Part shown: piece after piece, positions 42,715-50,962 of the stretch
Position numbering within the stretch: the stretch's first letter is position 1
How the letters are laid out: every line of letters begins with the position of its first letter
Origin: DATLGB01 sp038232275
GTDB lineage: Bacteria; Actinomycetota; Thermoleophilia; Solirubrobacterales; Solirubrobacteraceae
NCBI GenBank assembly: GCA_038232275.1
Contig: JBBSIC010000004.1
Location: 28,848 to 92,847 of the forward strand
Length of the DNA: 64,000 bases
Reading direction: 5' to 3'
Made by a program: the position numbers and the translations under genes
The notes under the pieces: model-generated
Told to the model about the DNA's origin: nothing
Database searches by the model: none
Seen by the model: the letters and a program-made list of their open reading frames with translations, nothing else

Positions 42715-43402
42715 TCACCGAGTGTGCCGCTGTGACTCGGAGCGGGGATCAACGCGCACCCCGGGCTCGACGATCCCGCATTCGTAGGCGAAGACGACGA
42801 CCTGGGCGCGGTCGCGGAGTCCGAGCTTGGACAGGATGCGGGCCACGTGGGTCTTCACGGTCCCGTCGCTCACGAACGCCGCTGCGGCGATCGACAGACC
42901 GCGTGCCACGAGCCTGAGGACCGCGAGCTCGCGGGCGGTCAGGTCCTCGAGCTCCGGCGGTGCGGGCGAGTTCGGCCGCAGACCCGTGACGAAGCGATCG
43001 AACGAGGCGACGGGTGATGTCGGGGGTGAGCAGAGATTCTCCGCCGGCGACGACGCGGACGCCCTGTACGAGCCGCGCCGGCGAGTCGGTCTTGACGAGG
43101 AACCCGGCCGCTCCGGCCTTCAACGCGTCATAGACGTTCTCGTCGAGGTCGTAGGTGGTGAGCACCAGCACGCGTGCACGCCCGCCGGCGGTGATCAGTC
43201 TGCGCGTGGCTTCCATCCCGTCCATGGTCGGCATGCGGATGTCCATGAGCACCACGTCAGGATCGAGCTTGCGGACCAGGTCGAGCGCCTGCCGGCCGTC
43301 GGCGGCCTCTCCCACCACCTCGATTCCCACCTCGGACTCGAGGATCATCCGCAGCCCCCCGCGGACCACGGCCTGATCGTCGGCGACGACGACGCGGATC
43401 AT
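42715..43402 (-). pseudogene. NarL/LuxR-type response regulator with frameshift
   Basis: From ATG 43402 the receiver domain is perfect: VVVADDQAVVRGG, phospho-acceptor Asp in PDVVLMDIRMPTMDG, VLTTYDLDENVYDALKAGAAGFLVKT. After LLTPDITRRL the frame breaks at about 43003 (one base too many): the sense continuation FDRFVTGLRPNSPAPPELEDLTARELAVLRLVARGLS and the LuxR helix-turn-helix VSDGTVKTHVARILSKLGLRDRAQ are in the neighbouring frame and end at 42715. Thus the DNA-binding domain is lost unless the break is a sequence error. Partner kinase gene overlaps upstream by ATGA. Confidence 0.85.
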
Positions 43403-44586
43403 CGAACAGGGAAGGTGGCCTTCAGGGTCCAGCCGCCACCGGCCTGTGGGCCGGCCTCGAGTCGCCCGCCGAAGACCTCGACGCGCTCTCGCAGGCCGGC
43501 CAGGCCGCGTCTGGCTCCCGCCCCGTTGCCGGCTCCGCCGCCGTCATCGGCGATGTCGACCTGCAGCTCGTCCTCGCCGTAGCGCAGCACTGCGCGCACC
43601 TGCGCCGGTCCGGCGTGCTTGAGCGCGTTGGTCAGCCCCTCCTGGACGACGCGAAACGCCGACAGCTCGAGCGCTGCGGGCAGCGCGCGCCGCCGGCCCT
43701 CGATCGCGAGGTCCACGCTGAGGCCGGTGTCGCGCATGTGTGACACGAGCGCGTCGAGGTCGGCCAGCGAAGGCTGGGGCTCCCGCGACGAGCGCGGGCT
43801 GGAGTCCAACAGCCCGAGCAGCGTCCCCATCTCACCGATCGCCTCCTGGCCCGTCTGACGAATCGATTCCAGGACATCCCAGGCGCGCGCAGGATCGCGG
43901 TCGAGAATCCGCTGGGCCGCGCCCGCCTGAAGAACGACCACGCCGAGGCTGTGGGAGATGACGTCGTGCAGCTCGCGCGCGATCCTGCGCCGCTCCTCGG
44001 CCGCGGCCTCGGTCGCGCGCTGCTGCTCCTCGAGCTCGAGCGCCGCCGCCCGGTGCTCCAGCGCGCTCGTGCGCGCGCGGACACTACGCCCCGTGAACCC
44101 GGCCCCGACGCTGAGCACGATCATGCTCGGGCCCCAGACGGCGTCACCGAATCCGCTCACGAGCGGGTCCGTCAGGGCCGCGACACCGATGCCCACGATC
44201 GCCAGCGCTGCCGCGATCAGCGGCCTGCCACCGTGCACCACCGCCGAGTAGAGCGCGATGATCAGGATGAACGTGAGGATCCAGCTCTCGGTGGCACCGT
44301 AGGCGAGCGACAGGCTGACGTACCCGCCGAGCGCCACCGACAGAGCCGGCAGCGGCCGCGCTCGGCGCCACGCCAACGACAGCGCCATCACCGGCACGAC
44401 CACGGCGTTGACCATAATCGGACCGCGCCACTCGGGGCTCAGGAGCACATCCAGCTCCGCGAAGGCCGCCAGGGCCACAGCCAGCACGACGTCGGCGCCC
44501 GGGCCTCGCAGAGCCTGTCGTACGCGGACCGCTGGCGATGCCGGTGCCATGAGGCCGAACATATCGCTCGTCGTCGCCTGCGACAT
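43399..44586 (-). CDS. NarL-type sensor histidine kinase
   Basis: A 395-residue kinase. About five or six hydrophobic segments fill residues 30-165, so the sensor is in the membrane. HisKA_3 has the phosphorylated His in EERRRIARELHDVISHSLGVVVLQ, followed by a linker and HATPase with VVQEGLTNALKHAGPAQV (N box), DIADDGGGAG (G1) and GLAGLRERVEVFGG. The kinase is intact although the paired regulator is broken. ATG 44586. Confidence 0.92.
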   Translation of the reverse strand: MSQATTSDMFGLMAPASPAVRVRQALRGPGADVVLAVALAAFAELDVLLSPEWRGPIMVNAVVVPVMALSLAWRRARPLPALSVALGGYVSLSLAYGATESWILTFILIIALYSAVVHGGRPLIAAALAIVGIGVAALTDPLVSGFGDAVWGPSMIVLSVGAGFTGRSVRARTSALEHRAAALELEEQQRATEAAAEERRRIARELHDVISHSLGVVVLQAGAAQRILDRDPARAWDVLESIRQTGQEAIGEMGTLLGLLDSSPRSSREPQPSLADLDALVSHMRDTGLSVDLAIEGRRRALPAALELSAFRVVQEGLTNALKHAGPAQVRAVLRYGEDELQVDIADDGGGAGNGAGARRGLAGLRERVEVFGGRLEAGPQAGGGWTLKATFPVR

Positions 44587-44710
44587 CGCCCGGAAGGCCG
44601 ATCACGAATCTGCCGCCACGCAGAGGCGAATCGACACTGGCGGGCGATGACCTCGGCGGCGAACGGACGTAGCTTCGGCATCCGCATCCACTGAGAAACG
44701 AGGAAGGACC

Positions 44711-45193
44711 ATGAAGCACTGTGCTCTGATCGTCTGTCTGTCTGCCGGCGCCCTGCTCGTGGCGCTTCTCCCGTCGACCGGCGGGGCTCAGCAACCGACC
44801 GGCCGGACGTTCAAGCTCATCGAGCGGGATGAGAGCGCGGCGTTCGGCGATGTGGCACCGCGATCTTCGAACAAGCGCAACCCGCGCTTCTCGGGCGGCG
44901 ACATGCACCTGGTTCGACGAGACCAACCACAGGGTCGGAAGGCTCTACGCGCAGTGCATCGCCGTTCGCGGCGGACGGACGTTCGTCCAAGCACGCTTTC
45001 AGTGCAGCTCGACGATCGAGCCGCGATGGCACCATCGCGGTCAACACCGCCTTCCGTGGCAAACCAGCGCGACGAGGATGTCCCGTCCGCCGTCACTGGC
45101 GGCACCGGCGCATACGAGGGAACGCGCGGCAGCATCTCGCAGCGCAACCTCTCGCACGGCCGAATGCAGAACACCGTGCACCTGGCCCCGTAG
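44711..45193 (+). pseudogene. Secreted allene-oxide-cyclase-like barrel protein, decayed
   Basis: The start is normal: ATG 44711 after an AGGAAGGA site, signal peptide MKHCALIVCLSAGALLVALL and mature TFKLIERDESAAFGDV. After that the sense sequence jumps frame several times: WFDETNHRVGRLYAQCIAVRG and FVQARFQCSS are in a second frame (44924-45010), RDGTIAVNTAFRGKP in a third (45020-45070), and SAVTGGTGAYEGTRGSI in the first again, to the TAG at 45191. Put together, this is a dirigent/allene oxide cyclase-type barrel (DETN...G...G.AYEGARG). At least four indels, so a true pseudogene. Confidence 0.78.
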
Positions 45194-45582
45194 AGCCGGA
45201 GACCCGACGGCGGCGCAGCCACCCACACCGGTGACGGCGCCGCCCGTCATCCGAGCCGGGGTCGCGGGGCGGCTCCATCGGTCCGGGCATCCCCGTGCAC
45301 GGCAAGCAGGTCCCATCCGGCTTCGATCCCGAGCGCTCGTCGGCGTGCGCCGCGCGTCGGGCGGGCGTGCTGAAGCTCCGCCGACGGTCCTCTCGATCGA
45401 CTGGCCGGACGGGCCGACCGCGATGCCCACCTGGGGAGGTCTCGGGATCGTGCTGGAACGCGACGCCCTGTGAGTCTGGAGCCGCCAACCGATCCCGTCC
45501 GGACCAGCTTCGGTCGTCGCGCGCGAGCCCCTGGACGCCGGCCCTCGGCCTCTGAGCCGTCGCTACACTCCGCCGTCATCTT
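45194..45582. other. Gene-free stretch, probably remnants
   Basis: 389 bases without an intact gene. Fragments such as IPVHGKQVPSGFDPERS and LSIDWPDGPTAMPTWGGLGI appear in different frames, suggesting old coding sequence, but I do not recognise the origin. It ends at the tRNA-Arg. Confidence 0.5.
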
Positions 45583-45656
<74 letters not shown>

Positions 45657-45660
45657 TAGG

Positions 45661-45691
45661 AAAAGGCCTCCAAATGGGGGCCTTTTCTTTT
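45661..45691 (+). terminator. Rho-independent terminator of tRNA-Arg
   Basis: AAAAGGCCTCC, AAAT loop, GGGGGCCTTTT followed by CTTTT: an 11-pair stem with one G-T pair and a T run, the only textbook terminator noticed in the window. Confidence 0.9.
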
Positions 45692-45902
45692 GTCAGGACA
45701 GACTACAGAATCATTTTCTCTCCGTTTCTTCTCGCGAGTTCACTCAGCGAGAGCGCGCGGTGGATGGCGCAAGGGCGAGTGGCGGCGCCTGGCCTCAGGC
45801 GCGAGCAAAGCCGCAGCGGCGCGCGCATTGCGCAGTCCCCGTGCCGAGTGCCGGGCGGCGCACGCCCCGACGGCGTCCGTTTGCGAGGGCACAATCGACC
45901 TC

Positions 45903-46700
45903 GTGGCGAGACGCGAGGAGACGTTGATCACGCAGATCGAGCAAGAGGCGCTCGATGACAAAGCGTCGCTGGCCGGGGCGCTGCGGAAGTGCGTGATCCT
46001 CGGCGGGAAGAGCGGCTCAGAGCAGCTACGCGACTGGGCCACGCGTGAGCTTCAGGGCTACTACGGACAAGATGAGCTTCCGCAGTACAGAGTGCTTCCT
46101 GCGCAGATCGCGATCGACGGAGCCACGATGAGCGGGATCGTCAAGGGGCAGCCCATCGCGCGGTCATCTCTGCCGGACTTCGTCCAGGAGAAGGTCAAGG
46201 AGGAGGTTGAGCTGCGCGACGGCACGGGAGCGATCGAGGCGATGCTGCACCGGGCCGAAGCCGCAGGCGAGGCGATCAAGCTGTCGCTGCCCATGGGGGG
46301 CGACATCGCTCGACTCATGAACGCCGATACCCAGGGCTCGCAGATCATGTCGATCTACTGGTCGCTGGCGCCGGCCGCGGTGCGAGGTGTCCTTGATCAG
46401 ATCCGCACAGCCCTCACGCTGCTCGTGGCGGAGCTTCGCGCGAACATGGCCTCGGGCGACGAGGTCCCGTCCGCCGACGCGGCCAACCAGGCCGTGCATC
46501 TGGTCGTCACAGGGAAGCGGAACAAGATCCACGTGACTACCGCTCAAGCCGAAGGTGCCGGCTCCTCTGCGACGGTGGCGGTCCATGAGCCGCAAGAGGT
46601 CGATGCTCCGTTCTGGACCCGTTCGCGGAGGATCGGCGCGTTCGCCGTTGGAGTCGCCACGATCGTCGGGGCCGTAGCCGCCGTGATCGCGATCACGTAG
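45903..46700 (+). CDS. AbiTii-domain protein
   Basis: A 265-residue protein from GTG 45903 (a TTG at 45924 after GAGGAG is an alternative). The first 100 residues read LITQIEQEALDDKASLAGALRKCVILGGKSGSEQLRDWATRELQGY..ELPQYRVL, which is the AbiTii domain of abortive-infection-like systems. The middle is helical, and one membrane helix lies at the end (IGAFAVGVATIVGAVAAVIA) after a PFWTRSRR stop-transfer-like stretch. It is the first gene after tRNA-Arg. How AbiTii proteins act is not known. Confidence 0.8.
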   Translation: MARREETLITQIEQEALDDKASLAGALRKCVILGGKSGSEQLRDWATRELQGYYGQDELPQYRVLPAQIAIDGATMSGIVKGQPIARSSLPDFVQEKVKEEVELRDGTGAIEAMLHRAEAAGEAIKLSLPMGGDIARLMNADTQGSQIMSIYWSLAPAAVRGVLDQIRTALTLLVAELRANMASGDEVPSADAANQAVHLVVTGKRNKIHVTTAQAEGAGSSATVAVHEPQEVDAPFWTRSRRIGAFAVGVATIVGAVAAVIAIT

Positions 46701-46813
46701 GGACCGACCCGACGCTGGCAGGAAGGCCGGGCCGACTACGCCGCGGTACCGCCTGGCGTCACCCGCGTCCTGGACCCTGTCAGAAGCGCACGGACGGTCG
46801 CGACTCAACAGGA

Positions 46814-47284
46814 ATGACCGATCTTCTCCGTAGCCGCTCGGACTCCGTTCTCGGATTGGTCAACGGCATCCGCGGCCTCCTGGGACGCGACCTTTTGTCG
46901 TGGATCTGGCTTGCCGGCACCGAACAGGACGACGAGACCAACTGCATCGTCGCCAACGCGCTCGGCGTACCGGTCGGCGCCTCTGACCACGACGACTGGG
47001 ACGGCGACTCCAAGTGGGTGATGCGCCTGCCCAGCGCGGCCGTCGCGCAGATGATCGGCGTGCAAGCTGGCCTCGACTGGCGAGCCGATCCCGCCGAGGT
47101 CGCACTCCCCGAAGAGCTCATCGACCTCGCCGTCTCTTACCACTTCGCCGCCGTTGAAGGCGACGATTTCGGAAGGCTCACGGCGTGGTGGGTTCTGGAC
47201 GCCGGCACCTGCGAGTGGCTGCGCTTCACGCCGACCCAAACGACGATCGCCGGCCCCGTCGACCACGCGACGGTGGCCGTCTAA
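46814..47284 (+). CDS. Hypothetical protein at the IS110 border
   Basis: A 156-residue soluble acidic protein, ATG 46814 behind AGGA. It starts MTDLLRSRSDSVLGLVNGIR; a Trp-rich part (WIWLAGTEQDDETNCIVANALGVPV, DHDDWDGDSKWVMRLP) and WWVLDAGTCEWLRFTPTQT follow. I recognise no family. Its TAA stop is shared with the left end of IS110, and the repeat at the right end of the element restores the same stop, so the insertion did not truncate it. Confidence 0.6.
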   Translation: MTDLLRSRSDSVLGLVNGIRGLLGRDLLSWIWLAGTEQDDETNCIVANALGVPVGASDHDDWDGDSKWVMRLPSAAVAQMIGVQAGLDWRADPAEVALPEELIDLAVSYHFAAVEGDDFGRLTAWWVLDAGTCEWLRFTPTQTTIAGPVDHATVAV

Positions 47285-48603
47285 GACGGTATGGGTGGTG
47301 TCGTCGGGTGCCGCCGGTGGTGGTGAGAGCGTCGACGCTCCCGCGCATCGTGTGGCGCGGGCTGGTTACCGCATCGATCGGTGAGGAGCGTCGACATGAC
47401 AGACGGTATCTGCTTCGCGGGCCTGGATGTGCACGCGCGCAAGACGGCGGCGGCGGCCGTGCAGCTGGGGTCCGGCGAGGTTTTCAAGGCGCAGCTGCCG
47501 GGCTCGCCGGCAGCTGCGATCGAGTGGCTGCACACGTTGCCGGGCCCGGTCCGGGCCGTCTATGAGGCCGGGCCGACCGGGTTCGGGCTGGCGCGGGCCG
47601 CGCGGGCGGCGGGCGTGCAGGTGATGGTGTGCTCGCCGGGGGCGATCCCGCGCCAGCCCGGTGACCGGATCAAGACCGACACCCGTGACGCGCTCAAGCT
47701 CGCACGGCTGCTCGCGGCCGGGCAGCTGCGGCCGGTCGTCGTTCCGGCGCTCGAGCTTGAGGCGCTGCGCGATCTCGTGCGTGCACGCGAGGACCTGCGC
47801 GGTGACCTGATGGGCGCGCGTCATCGCGTCGGCAAGCTGCTGCTGCGGCGCGGCCTGATCTGGGACGGGCCCGGCGCCGCGTGGTCACAGCGCCATCTGC
47901 GGTGGCTGAGCACGATCCGCTTTGATGACGAACTCGTCGAGCTGGTCTTCGGCGAGTACCTCGCACATCACGAAGTGCTGCTGGCGCGCCGCGATCGCCT
48001 TGACGCGATGCTGCTCGAGCAATCCACGCAGGGCTCGTGGGCACCGACAGTCGCCCGGTTGCGTTGCCTTCGCGGCGTCGACACGCTGACCGCCGTCGGC
48101 TTGGTCGCCGAGATCGGCGACATCACCGCGTTCAAGCACCCCAAGCAGCTCGCGAGCTTCCTCGGCCTCGTGCCGTCCGAGCGCAGTTCCGGGACCAAGC
48201 GCCGGCAAGGCGCGATCACGAAGGCCGGCAGTGCACACGCCCGCCGGCTACTGGTCGAGGCAGCCTGGCAGTACCGTCGCCCGCCGCGCGTCTCAGAGCC
48301 ACTCAGGCGCCGCCAGGCCGGCCAGCCCACGGGTGCGATCGACGCGGCATGGCGAGCGCAGATCAGGCTGCACCGCCGCTGGGCGCACCTCGACACAGTG
48401 CGCGCGAAGAAGCGCACCACCGTCGTCGTCGCCGTCGCGCGGGAGCTGGCGTGCTTTGTCTGGGAGATCGCCCAACAGCCCGACTGACCGACGATCACAG
48501 ATCCCGTTCTGGGGTGGGGGTGGCGGCCGGCGCCGCGTCACACGGGACCCGCGTTAACGCTTTGAGTACCACCACACGTGTGTTGGCGCGCTCGATCTAA
48601 GAC
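47281..48603 (+). mobile_element. IS110-family insertion sequence
   Basis: The transposase gene is flanked by non-coding ends of about 110 bases each and by the 8-base direct repeat TCTAAGAC (47280-47287 and 48596-48603). IS110 elements have no long terminal inverted repeats, so the limits rest on this repeat. Left end holds palindrome GAGCGTCGACGCTC (47327-47340) and stem CCCGCGC/GCGCGGG (47340-47361); right end holds GCGTTAACGC (48551-48560) and CACACGTGTG (48573-48582). Such structured ends are where IS110 elements encode their bridge RNA. Confidence 0.75.
47396..48487 (+). CDS. IS110-family transposase (DEDD recombinase)
   Basis: A 363-residue transposase, ATG 47396 with GAGGAG seven bases upstream. 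The RuvC-like DEDD residues are Asp11 (GLDVHARKT), Glu57 (VYEAGPTGFGL), Asp95 and Asp98 (RIKTDTRDALKLARLL). The C-terminal Transposase_20 domain reads LRGVDTLTAVGLVAEIGDITAF, KQLASFLGLVPSE and RQGAITKAGSAHARRLLVEAA, the last with the catalytic serine. The gene is intact, so the element may be active. Confidence 0.96.
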   Translation: MTDGICFAGLDVHARKTAAAAVQLGSGEVFKAQLPGSPAAAIEWLHTLPGPVRAVYEAGPTGFGLARAARAAGVQVMVCSPGAIPRQPGDRIKTDTRDALKLARLLAAGQLRPVVVPALELEALRDLVRAREDLRGDLMGARHRVGKLLLRRGLIWDGPGAAWSQRHLRWLSTIRFDDELVELVFGEYLAHHEVLLARRDRLDAMLLEQSTQGSWAPTVARLRCLRGVDTLTAVGLVAEIGDITAFKHPKQLASFLGLVPSERSSGTKRRQGAITKAGSAHARRLLVEAAWQYRRPPRVSEPLRRRQAGQPTGAIDAAWRAQIRLHRRWAHLDTVRAKKRTTVVVAVARELACFVWEIAQQPD

Positions 48604-48773
48604 CGCGGCCCCGGCGCAGCGCAAGACCGTCATGAGGTAGCCAGTCCTCGCATATCAGCCTGAAGCGCCCTCGCCGCCCGGCCGCCACCCGCGCCCCGAA
48701 CCACAGACCACGAACGGACGGCCACGTGCCAGGACGGCCCCTGCCGACTTGACAAACACCACCCCATATCAGC

Positions 48774-50018
48774 GTGCGAGCGTGCGTTCACCGCGGCACC
48801 CACGAGATCGGCGGCAGCTGCGTCGAGGTCGAGCACCAGGGCTGGACGCTCGTCCTCGACGTGGGACTTCCACTCGAGGCGCGACCGGACGAGAAGTCTC
48901 CGGTTCCCGCCGTGCGGGCGTTCCGCGCTTGCGATCGATCGCGCGTGGCGGTCCTGCTCTCGCACGCGCACCCAGATCACTATGGGCTCGTCGGGTCCGC
49001 GCCGTCTGATGTCGCGATCTACCTCGGCGAAGCGACGCAGCGAATCCTCAGGGAGGCGCAGTTCTTCTCGCCGATGGGTGCGGACCTTGACGCCGCCGGG
49101 CATCTCCGTGATCGCCAGCCGATGGAGTTCGGCCCCTTCACGGCCACTCCCTACCTCGTTGACCACAGCGCTTTCGACAGCTACGGGCTGCTCGTGGAAG
49201 CGGGAGGGCGGCGCCTCATGTACTCGGGCGACATTCGTGCCACTGGACGCAAACGGGGTCTGTTCGATCGTTTCCTCGCCGATCCACCGGGCGGGGTCGA
49301 CGTGCTGTTGCTCGAAGGCACCAGCATCGGTCGCGAGCCAGCCGTCCCGGCTTTGTCGGAGCAGGATGTCGAGGAACGCTGCGTCGAGCTCTTCCGTGAG
49401 ACGGACGGGATGGTCCTCGCGTGCTACTCCGGCCAGAACATCGATCGGGTGGTCACGCTTCATCGCGCCGCGAGACGAAGCGGTCGTCGGCTTGTCCTTG
49501 ACTTGTACGCCGCCGAGGTCGCTCGCGCCACTGGGCGGCCCAAAACCATTCCCCAGGGTGACTGGGAAAGCATCGGCGTCTATGTGCCGTGCAGCCAACG
49601 AATTCGCGTAAAGCGGGCCGGGCAGTTCGAACGCGTCGATCGGGTGCGCGCTCGCCGCCTCTACCCAGAGGATCTCGCCGGGCAGGCGAGCAAGCTCGTC
49701 ATGACCTTTCGCAGCTCGATGCGTGGCGAGCTCGAAGCAGTCGGGTGCCTGGACGGAGCCCACGCCATCTGGTCGATGTGGCCCGGCTACCTCGACCGGC
49801 CGTCGAGCCGACCGCTCCTCACGTGGCTTGGGGAAAAGGGCATCCCGCTGACGCTCCTCCACGCGTCGGGACACGCGAGTCCCGATGATCTTGGACGCTA
49901 CGCCGCGGCCGTGGCGGCGAAGCAGGTCGTCCCAGTGCACACTTGCCATCCCGAGCGGTTCGCGCCGCTCATAGAGAACGTGGAAACCCGGCAGGACGGA
50001 GAGTGGTGGGAGATATGA
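48774..50018 (+). CDS. Beta-CASP metallo-beta-lactamase-fold nuclease (RNase J-like)
   Basis: A 414-residue protein from GTG 48774. Metal-site motif HAHPDH (His64, His66, Asp68, His69), His131 (VDHSAFDSYG), Asp153 (YSGDIRATGRK), then the beta-CASP insert, HASGHAS and VPVHTCHPE near the end: all residues of an active RNase J/CPSF-73-like nuclease are present. It is smaller than RNase J (about 550) and lacks the C-terminal domain. The next gene, a PD-(D/E)xK-like protein, begins inside its stop (ATGA), so they form one unit. Could act on RNA or DNA. Confidence 0.85.
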   Translation: MRACVHRGTHEIGGSCVEVEHQGWTLVLDVGLPLEARPDEKSPVPAVRAFRACDRSRVAVLLSHAHPDHYGLVGSAPSDVAIYLGEATQRILREAQFFSPMGADLDAAGHLRDRQPMEFGPFTATPYLVDHSAFDSYGLLVEAGGRRLMYSGDIRATGRKRGLFDRFLADPPGGVDVLLLEGTSIGREPAVPALSEQDVEERCVELFRETDGMVLACYSGQNIDRVVTLHRAARRSGRRLVLDLYAAEVARATGRPKTIPQGDWESIGVYVPCSQRIRVKRAGQFERVDRVRARRLYPEDLAGQASKLVMTFRSSMRGELEAVGCLDGAHAIWSMWPGYLDRPSSRPLLTWLGEKGIPLTLLHASGHASPDDLGRYAAAVAAKQVVPVHTCHPERFAPLIENVETRQDGEWWEI

Positions 50019-50836
50019 GCAAGGGCTGCGATCCGAGTCGCATCGAGGATCTCTACCACCGTTACGGCGGTGCCGGCGGACAGCAGGCGCAACTGGATTT
50101 CACGGTCACCACTGACGACATCAGTTCGGCGTTCCACGCGACGGTCTCGGCCGTCAGCGCTATCCGCGGCGACGGGCCATTCCACCCAGCGGGCACTCGC
50201 AAGGCACTGTTCGATCTCGACGCGGAACGCGGACCGGTTGTCGACGCCCTGGCCGATACCGAGCATCTTCAGGCGCTGCTCTGGTCTCCTCCGCACTGGT
50301 CGGTCGAGGGACGTTCAGAGCTTGACTTCGTGTTCGTCACTCGCGAGATCACCCCGGGGTCGGCTGTAGACGGTGACAAGCGCGCGTGGGTCATCGAGCA
50401 GGACTGCCAGGTGAGCGCCGACCTGTTGCTCATGAACACCAAGGACCGGACACCCATCGTTGCCGAGTTCAAGCGGGGCGGCGACCAGAATGCCGACTAC
50501 GCCTTGGTCCAAGCGCTGGCTGCAGCGGCGCAATTGACGCCGCCTCGTCAGCGGGAGCGACTTCGAGCGCAGTACAGCGAGTACTTCGGAAAGAACTTGC
50601 CCGAGCGACTCGACGTCTACGTCATCGTCACTGACCCCCCGCCTCGTGGGACGCGGCCGAAGCTCCTCAGGCGCGCACAGGCCCACGCCGCAGAACTACA
50701 AGCGAGCGGCGCGCTCGACCAATGGATACGACGAATCGTGTTCCTCGAGGTCAAAGCATCAGCGGGACGCCTGTCGTTCACCGAGCTGCCCGGCGATGCC
50801 GGCGACAAGTCAGCCGCTCCCGCGATCGCCGAGTGA
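50015..50836 (+). CDS. PD-(D/E)xK-like nuclease-fold protein, partner of the beta-CASP enzyme
   Basis: A 273-residue protein, ATG 50015, GGGAG just upstream. Residues 134-156 are SADLLLMNTKDRTPIVAEFKRGGDQ: Asp136, Glu151 and Lys153 fit the D..ExK core of the PD-(D/E)xK fold, and LVQALAAAAQL follows as the expected helix. The rest is not recognised. The tight coupling with a beta-CASP enzyme within a defence island suggests a two-component nuclease system. Catalysis is inferred only from the motif. Confidence 0.65.
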   Translation: MSKGCDPSRIEDLYHRYGGAGGQQAQLDFTVTTDDISSAFHATVSAVSAIRGDGPFHPAGTRKALFDLDAERGPVVDALADTEHLQALLWSPPHWSVEGRSELDFVFVTREITPGSAVDGDKRAWVIEQDCQVSADLLLMNTKDRTPIVAEFKRGGDQNADYALVQALAAAAQLTPPRQRERLRAQYSEYFGKNLPERLDVYVIVTDPPPRGTRPKLLRRAQAHAAELQASGALDQWIRRIVFLEVKASAGRLSFTELPGDAGDKSAAPAIAE

Positions 50837-50962
50837 GTAATCGGACGCGCGTCTGACGATGCCGAGCTGGGCCTTCAACCGCCCCGCCCTCATCGGACCG
50901 AACGTTGGGGGTCAGTCACTGACTTCGAGCTGGCGCGAGCCCGCGTCAGCGTTAGGCGGGTA

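Noticed and set aside
48749..48776. TTGACA as -35 of the beta-CASP gene
   Set aside because: The only AT-rich hexamer (ATATCA) is 11 bases away, too near for a promoter, and nothing fits at 17.
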